Shown here piece by piece: positions 61,404-64,000 of a stretch of 64,000 nt of DNA; within the stretch, counting starts at the first letter, position 1; each line of letters starts with the position of its first letter. The position numbers were made by a program, and so were the translations under genes. Below the pieces are notes generated by a model. That model did no database searches. It was not told where the DNA came from and saw nothing but the letters and a program-made list of their open reading frames with translations. The DNA comes from Pseudomonas chlororaphis (lineage in GTDB: Bacteria; Pseudomonadota; Gammaproteobacteria; Pseudomonadales; Pseudomonadaceae), in contig NZ_MSCT01000023.1 in NCBI RefSeq assembly GCF_001921865.1, positions 1 to 64,000 of the forward strand, given 5' to 3'.

Positions 61404-62363
61404 CTACAGGTCCAGCACCAGGCGCCGGCTTTTGCAGCCGGAAACGCAGACCATCATCGACCGGTTGGCCGCTCGTTCGGCCTTGGTCAACACGCCGTCG
61501 CGGTGGTCGATTTCGCCTTCCAGAACCCGGGTTTCGCAGGAGCCGCAGACCCCTTCGCGGCAGCTGTGGTCGATGTCGCAACCGGCTTCGAGCAGCACGT
61601 CCAGCAGGCTCAGGCCGGGCTCCACAGACAGGGTCTTGCCGGACTTTTTCAACTCCACGCTGTAGCTGCTCTGGGCGTCTTCGCTGGGCGGCAGTTCGGC
61701 GGCGGCGAAGCGTTCGATGTGGGCGTGGGGGTAACCCAGGCGCTCGCAAGTGGCCTCGAAGGCATCGAGCATCGGCGTCGGCCCGCAGCAGTAGAAATGC
61801 GTATCTGCGGGCTGCCCCGCAAGGTAGGCGGCGAGGTCCGGCGGTACGCCTTTCTCGTCGTTGAAGTGGTAGACCACCCGGGCCTTGAGCCCGCCCAATT
61901 CCTCCACCAGCGCCGCTTCCTGGCGCGAGCGCGCGCAGTAGATCAGCTCGGCGGATTTTCCCAGGGCCAGCAACTGGCGGAACATGCAGTAGATCGGCGT
62001 GATGCCGATGCCGCCGGCCACCAGCACGCTGTGGCTGGCGCCCGGGTCCAGCTCGAAGTTGTTGCGCGGCGCCGAAATCGACAGCGACATGCCGACCCGC
62101 AGCTGGCTGTGCACGTATTCCGAGCCGCCGCGGCTGTTGCGGTCGCGCAGGATGCCGACCACGTAACGGCCCCGGTCGCTCGGCGAGTTGAGCAGCGAGT
62201 AACTGCGCACCAGGCCGTTGGCCAGGTGCAGGTCGATGTGCGAGCCGGCGTCGAACGGCGGCAGTACGGTATCGCCCAAGGGCCGCAGCTCGACGCTGAC
62301 GATGCCCTCGGCTTCGTAGCGCAGGGTGTGCACGCGGGCGGTGAGGAGGGAAGGTTTAGACAT
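61404..62363 (-). CDS. VanB-type oxygenase reductase (FMN/NAD plus 2Fe-2S)
   Basis: A 319-residue phthalate-dioxygenase-reductase family protein. FMN/FAD domain (about 1-105, with SHIDLHLANGLVRSYSLLNSP), NAD(P)H domain (about 110-225, VLVAGGIGITPIYCM and YCCGPTPMLDAFE) and C-terminal plant-type ferredoxin domain with CREGVCGSC and a distant Cys in MMVCVSGC. It passes electrons from NAD(P)H to the Rieske oxygenase two genes upstream in the same operon. The ATG overlaps the end of the Rid-family gene by eight bases. Confidence 0.92.
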   Translation of the reverse strand: MSKPSLLTARVHTLRYEAEGIVSVELRPLGDTVLPPFDAGSHIDLHLANGLVRSYSLLNSPSDRGRYVVGILRDRNSRGGSEYVHSQLRVGMSLSISAPRNNFELDPGASHSVLVAGGIGITPIYCMFRQLLALGKSAELIYCARSRQEAALVEELGGLKARVVYHFNDEKGVPPDLAAYLAGQPADTHFYCCGPTPMLDAFEATCERLGYPHAHIERFAAAELPPSEDAQSSYSVELKKSGKTLSVEPGLSLLDVLLEAGCDIDHSCREGVCGSCETRVLEGEIDHRDGVLTKAERAANRSMMVCVSGCKSRRLVLDL

Positions 62364-62802
62364 CGTTCACCTCAATGACGGTACGCAGGTCGACATCGAG
62401 CCGGGCGTCGGCCTCGATCTCGACCCGTAGTTCGGGAAACACCAAGGCGCTGACTTCCACCAGGGTGGAGGTCGGGAACAGCGCCTGCCCGGCGAAGAAA
62501 TGACGCCGGGCGCGGCCTACCTGGTCCTTGTCGGCCATGTCGGTGAGGTACACCGTCAGCCGGCAGATATTGCCGATATGGCCGCCGGCGGCTTCCACCA
62601 GGGCCTGGATCTTGCCCAGCACCAGCATGGTCTGGGCGTAGCCGTCCAGGGCCGTGCCGGCTTGCGCGGCCTCGCGGGTGGCGGGGTGCGCGGTCATGCC
62701 GGACAACAGCACCTCGCGGCCGACCACCAGGGCGTTGGACCAGCTGGCGCCGGCCGGCTCGGCCACAGCGGCGCTGCGTACCCGTTGCACGGTCTGGCTC
62801 AT
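62356..62802 (-). CDS. Rid-family (YjgF/YER057c/UK114) protein lacking the catalytic Arg
   Basis: 148 residues from ATG 62802. SNALVVGREVLLSGMTAHPA, YAQTMLVLGKIQALVEAAGGHIGNICRLTVYLTDM and FPTSTLVEVSALVFPELRVEIEADA define a Rid fold. In RidA the segment before VEV reads ARSC with the essential Arg for imine hydrolysis; here it is TSTL, so classic enamine/imine deaminase activity is not expected. Its place between Rieske oxygenase and reductase, overlapping both, suggests a ring-product hydrolase or accessory role in the same catabolic pathway. Confidence 0.87.
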   Translation of the reverse strand: MSQTVQRVRSAAVAEPAGASWSNALVVGREVLLSGMTAHPATREAAQAGTALDGYAQTMLVLGKIQALVEAAGGHIGNICRLTVYLTDMADKDQVGRARRHFFAGQALFPTSTLVEVSALVFPELRVEIEADARLDVDLRTVIEVNDV

Positions 62803-63833
62803 GGCAGTTGCTTCGCTTCGATCAGTTCGAGCTGGGCCTTGGCGGCGTTTTTCAGGTAGCGCCGCAGCCGCACCACGCCCAGGTCGTGCTGGTAGAGGTT
62901 CTCGCGCTGGTTGGCGTCCGGCTCCATGAACTCCAGCAGCACCCGGTCCTGCTCCAGCACCGCCCAGTGCCGCGCTTCCAGGCGGTTCTTGTAGAGGAAA
63001 CGCCAGGTGTCGCGCTGCCAGCCGGTCAGCGGCCGGCAGCGCCAGTGGAACACCGCCGCCAGCGAGCGGCTGCTCGGGGTGTAGCTGCCGATGATGGTGA
63101 AGTTGCCGCCGGGGCCGCCGGTTTTCGGGTAGGGGATTTCCAGGCGCAGCCAGTGGCAACCGTTGTCGAGGAATTCGGTCCAGTCGAAGTTCACCCCGCG
63201 CTGGCCTTCCTTCTCGAAGAAGAAGCCCTGGTCGGTGTCGCGGGTGACGAACTTGGCGGTGGCTTCGCCTTCGCTCATCGAGTGCGACATCTTGTGCAGG
63301 TAGGTGCCGTGCATCGGGTCCATGACGTTGTCGAGCACGTAGCGGTAGTCGCCCTTCCACTCGGTGTAGCAGACGAAGCTGCTCCATTCGGGGGAGGTCA
63401 GTTGCTCCGGCAGCACCAGCTCCGGCGGGGTTTGCAGGTGCGGGTCGGTGGCGTTGAACAGGAAGATCGCGCCGGCGGCTTCGCGGGTGTGGAACATCCG
63501 CGTCGGCCGGCTGCCTTCGAGCTTGCAGCCGGGGCTGCCGGGGACCTTGGTCACGGTACCGTCGCAGCGCACTTCGACGCCGTGGTAAGGGCATTGCAGG
63601 CGATCGCCCAGCACCGGCCCCTGGGACAGCGGCGCGCCGCGGTGCGGGCAATGGTCCTCCAGGGCGTGGACGCGGCCATCGTTGTCGCGCCACAGGGCGA
63701 TCTTGTAGCCCAGGCGGCGCACCGAAACCGGTTTTTCACCCAAGAGGTCCGAGGGCAATACCGGGAACCAGAGGTCCTTGAGGCCATTGGCCAGGTGCTG
63801 TTCAACAGGGTCGACGGTCAATTGCATAGTCAT
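62799..63833 (-). CDS. Rieske non-haem iron oxygenase, VanA-like alpha subunit
   Basis: A 344-residue oxygenase. Rieske 2Fe-2S ligands Cys62/His64 and Cys81/His84 (CPHRG, CPYHG) lie in the first 100 residues. Mononuclear iron ligands His175 and His180 with bridging Asp172 (NVMDPMHGTYLH) open the catalytic domain. Small size and partner type fit VanA-like demethylases or related single-component-alpha oxygenases rather than alpha/beta dioxygenases. The substrate is not deducible. Operon with the Rid protein and reductase; the ATG at 63833 is used, though ATG 63827 would serve. Confidence 0.92.
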   Translation of the reverse strand: MTMQLTVDPVEQHLANGLKDLWFPVLPSDLLGEKPVSVRRLGYKIALWRDNDGRVHALEDHCPHRGAPLSQGPVLGDRLQCPYHGVEVRCDGTVTKVPGSPGCKLEGSRPTRMFHTREAAGAIFLFNATDPHLQTPPELVLPEQLTSPEWSSFVCYTEWKGDYRYVLDNVMDPMHGTYLHKMSHSMSEGEATAKFVTRDTDQGFFFEKEGQRGVNFDWTEFLDNGCHWLRLEIPYPKTGGPGGNFTIIGSYTPSSRSLAAVFHWRCRPLTGWQRDTWRFLYKNRLEARHWAVLEQDRVLLEFMEPDANQRENLYQHDLGVVRLRRYLKNAAKAQLELIEAKQLP

Positions 63834-63854
63834 TGTTTTATTCCTTCTGCCGGG

Positions 63855-64000
63855 TCATTCGCCCAGCCGGGCCATCAGGGTTTGGTAGGCATCCGCGGTC
63901 CACTCGCCGCTGGTCAGCGGGCAGGGCGGCCCGGCCAGGTTGAGGTGGGCGAGCAGGGCGGGCAGCTCGCTCACGCCGTTGCCGAACGCGCGCTCGATGG
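63855..64000 (-). CDS. Partial gene upstream of the Rieske oxygenase gene
   Basis: Only the last 48 codons are inside the window, ending at a TGA at 63855, 21 bp before the oxygenase ATG. The visible end includes AFGNGVSELPALLAHLNLAG and ends YQTLMARLGE. The pattern recalls the small recombinase-like helix-turn-helix proteins often encoded beside Rieske oxygenases, but the identification is uncertain without the N terminus. It should belong to the same operon. Confidence 0.5.
   Translation of the reverse strand, partial: IERAFGNGVSELPALLAHLNLAGPPCPLTSGEWTADAYQTLMARLGE

Overview
The window is GC-rich chromosomal DNA from a fluorescent Pseudomonas (P. fluorescens complex). The evidence is gene content and gene order: a zinc-starvation island like that near the end of the P. 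aeruginosa chromosome map (folE2, gamma-carbonic anhydrase, pyrC paralog, amidase, dksA2, COG0523 GTPases), the block uvrD - GGDEF/EAL - RpiR - LysR - pycA - oadA, and many short palindromic REP elements of the type built around GAGCGAGCTTGCTCGCGA. Two copies of the core GTTCCACGTGGAAC, the pseudomonad parS sequence bound by ParB, lie in the first 20 kb and suggest an origin-proximal position. No transposase, rRNA, tRNA or CRISPR array was recognised.

Region 1 (0-8.4 kb) is a metal-handling locus behind a Zur-box-like palindrome. It holds two HflK-type and one HflC-type SPFH membrane proteins, one with a very His-rich N terminus, in an overlapping operon with a P1B-type ATPase resembling the zinc/copper importer HmtA. 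A bufferin-type cluster follows: a small Cys-rich exported precursor, an MNIO (DUF692) maturase and its BufC partner. This is the most unusual part of the window. cfaB and a cardiolipin synthase (8.4-11.1 kb) separate it from the second zinc block.

Region 2 (11.9-25 kb) is the zinc-sparing island. One leftward operon (folE2-znuC-znuB-znuA-hisI-gca-pyrC-thrS) and two rightward units (amiC; dksA2-zigA-DUF1826, then a second COG0523 GTPase) are arranged around two near-perfect Zur boxes (TGTTATANTATAACA). The predicted logic is that zinc loss releases Zur, the cell raises import (ZnuABC, probably HmtA), expresses alternative enzymes for folate, pyrimidine, histidine, translation, CO2 hydration, cell-wall and stringent-response functions, and makes GTPase metallochaperones.

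Region 3 (25-43.4 kb) is mostly core: pdxY, a thioesterase, a KefB-type antiporter, a SUKH protein, a Tim44-like protein, uvrD, a PAS-GGDEF-EAL protein, RpiR and LysR regulators, and two-subunit pyruvate carboxylase.

Region 4 (43.4-64 kb) is more accessory: a hipA-hipB module behind four evenly phased operator-like palindromes, an amino-acid ABC permease and binding protein without an adjacent ATPase, a homocysteine methyltransferase, GNATs, a PaiB-like protein, a MocR regulator whose linker DNA is a 12-bp-periodic array of DnaA-box-like sequences, a YeeE/YedE transporter, acetylpolyamine uptake and deacetylation, AraC, asparaginase, an alanine:sodium symporter, a porin, and a Rieske oxygenase - Rid protein - VanB-type reductase operon running off the right edge.
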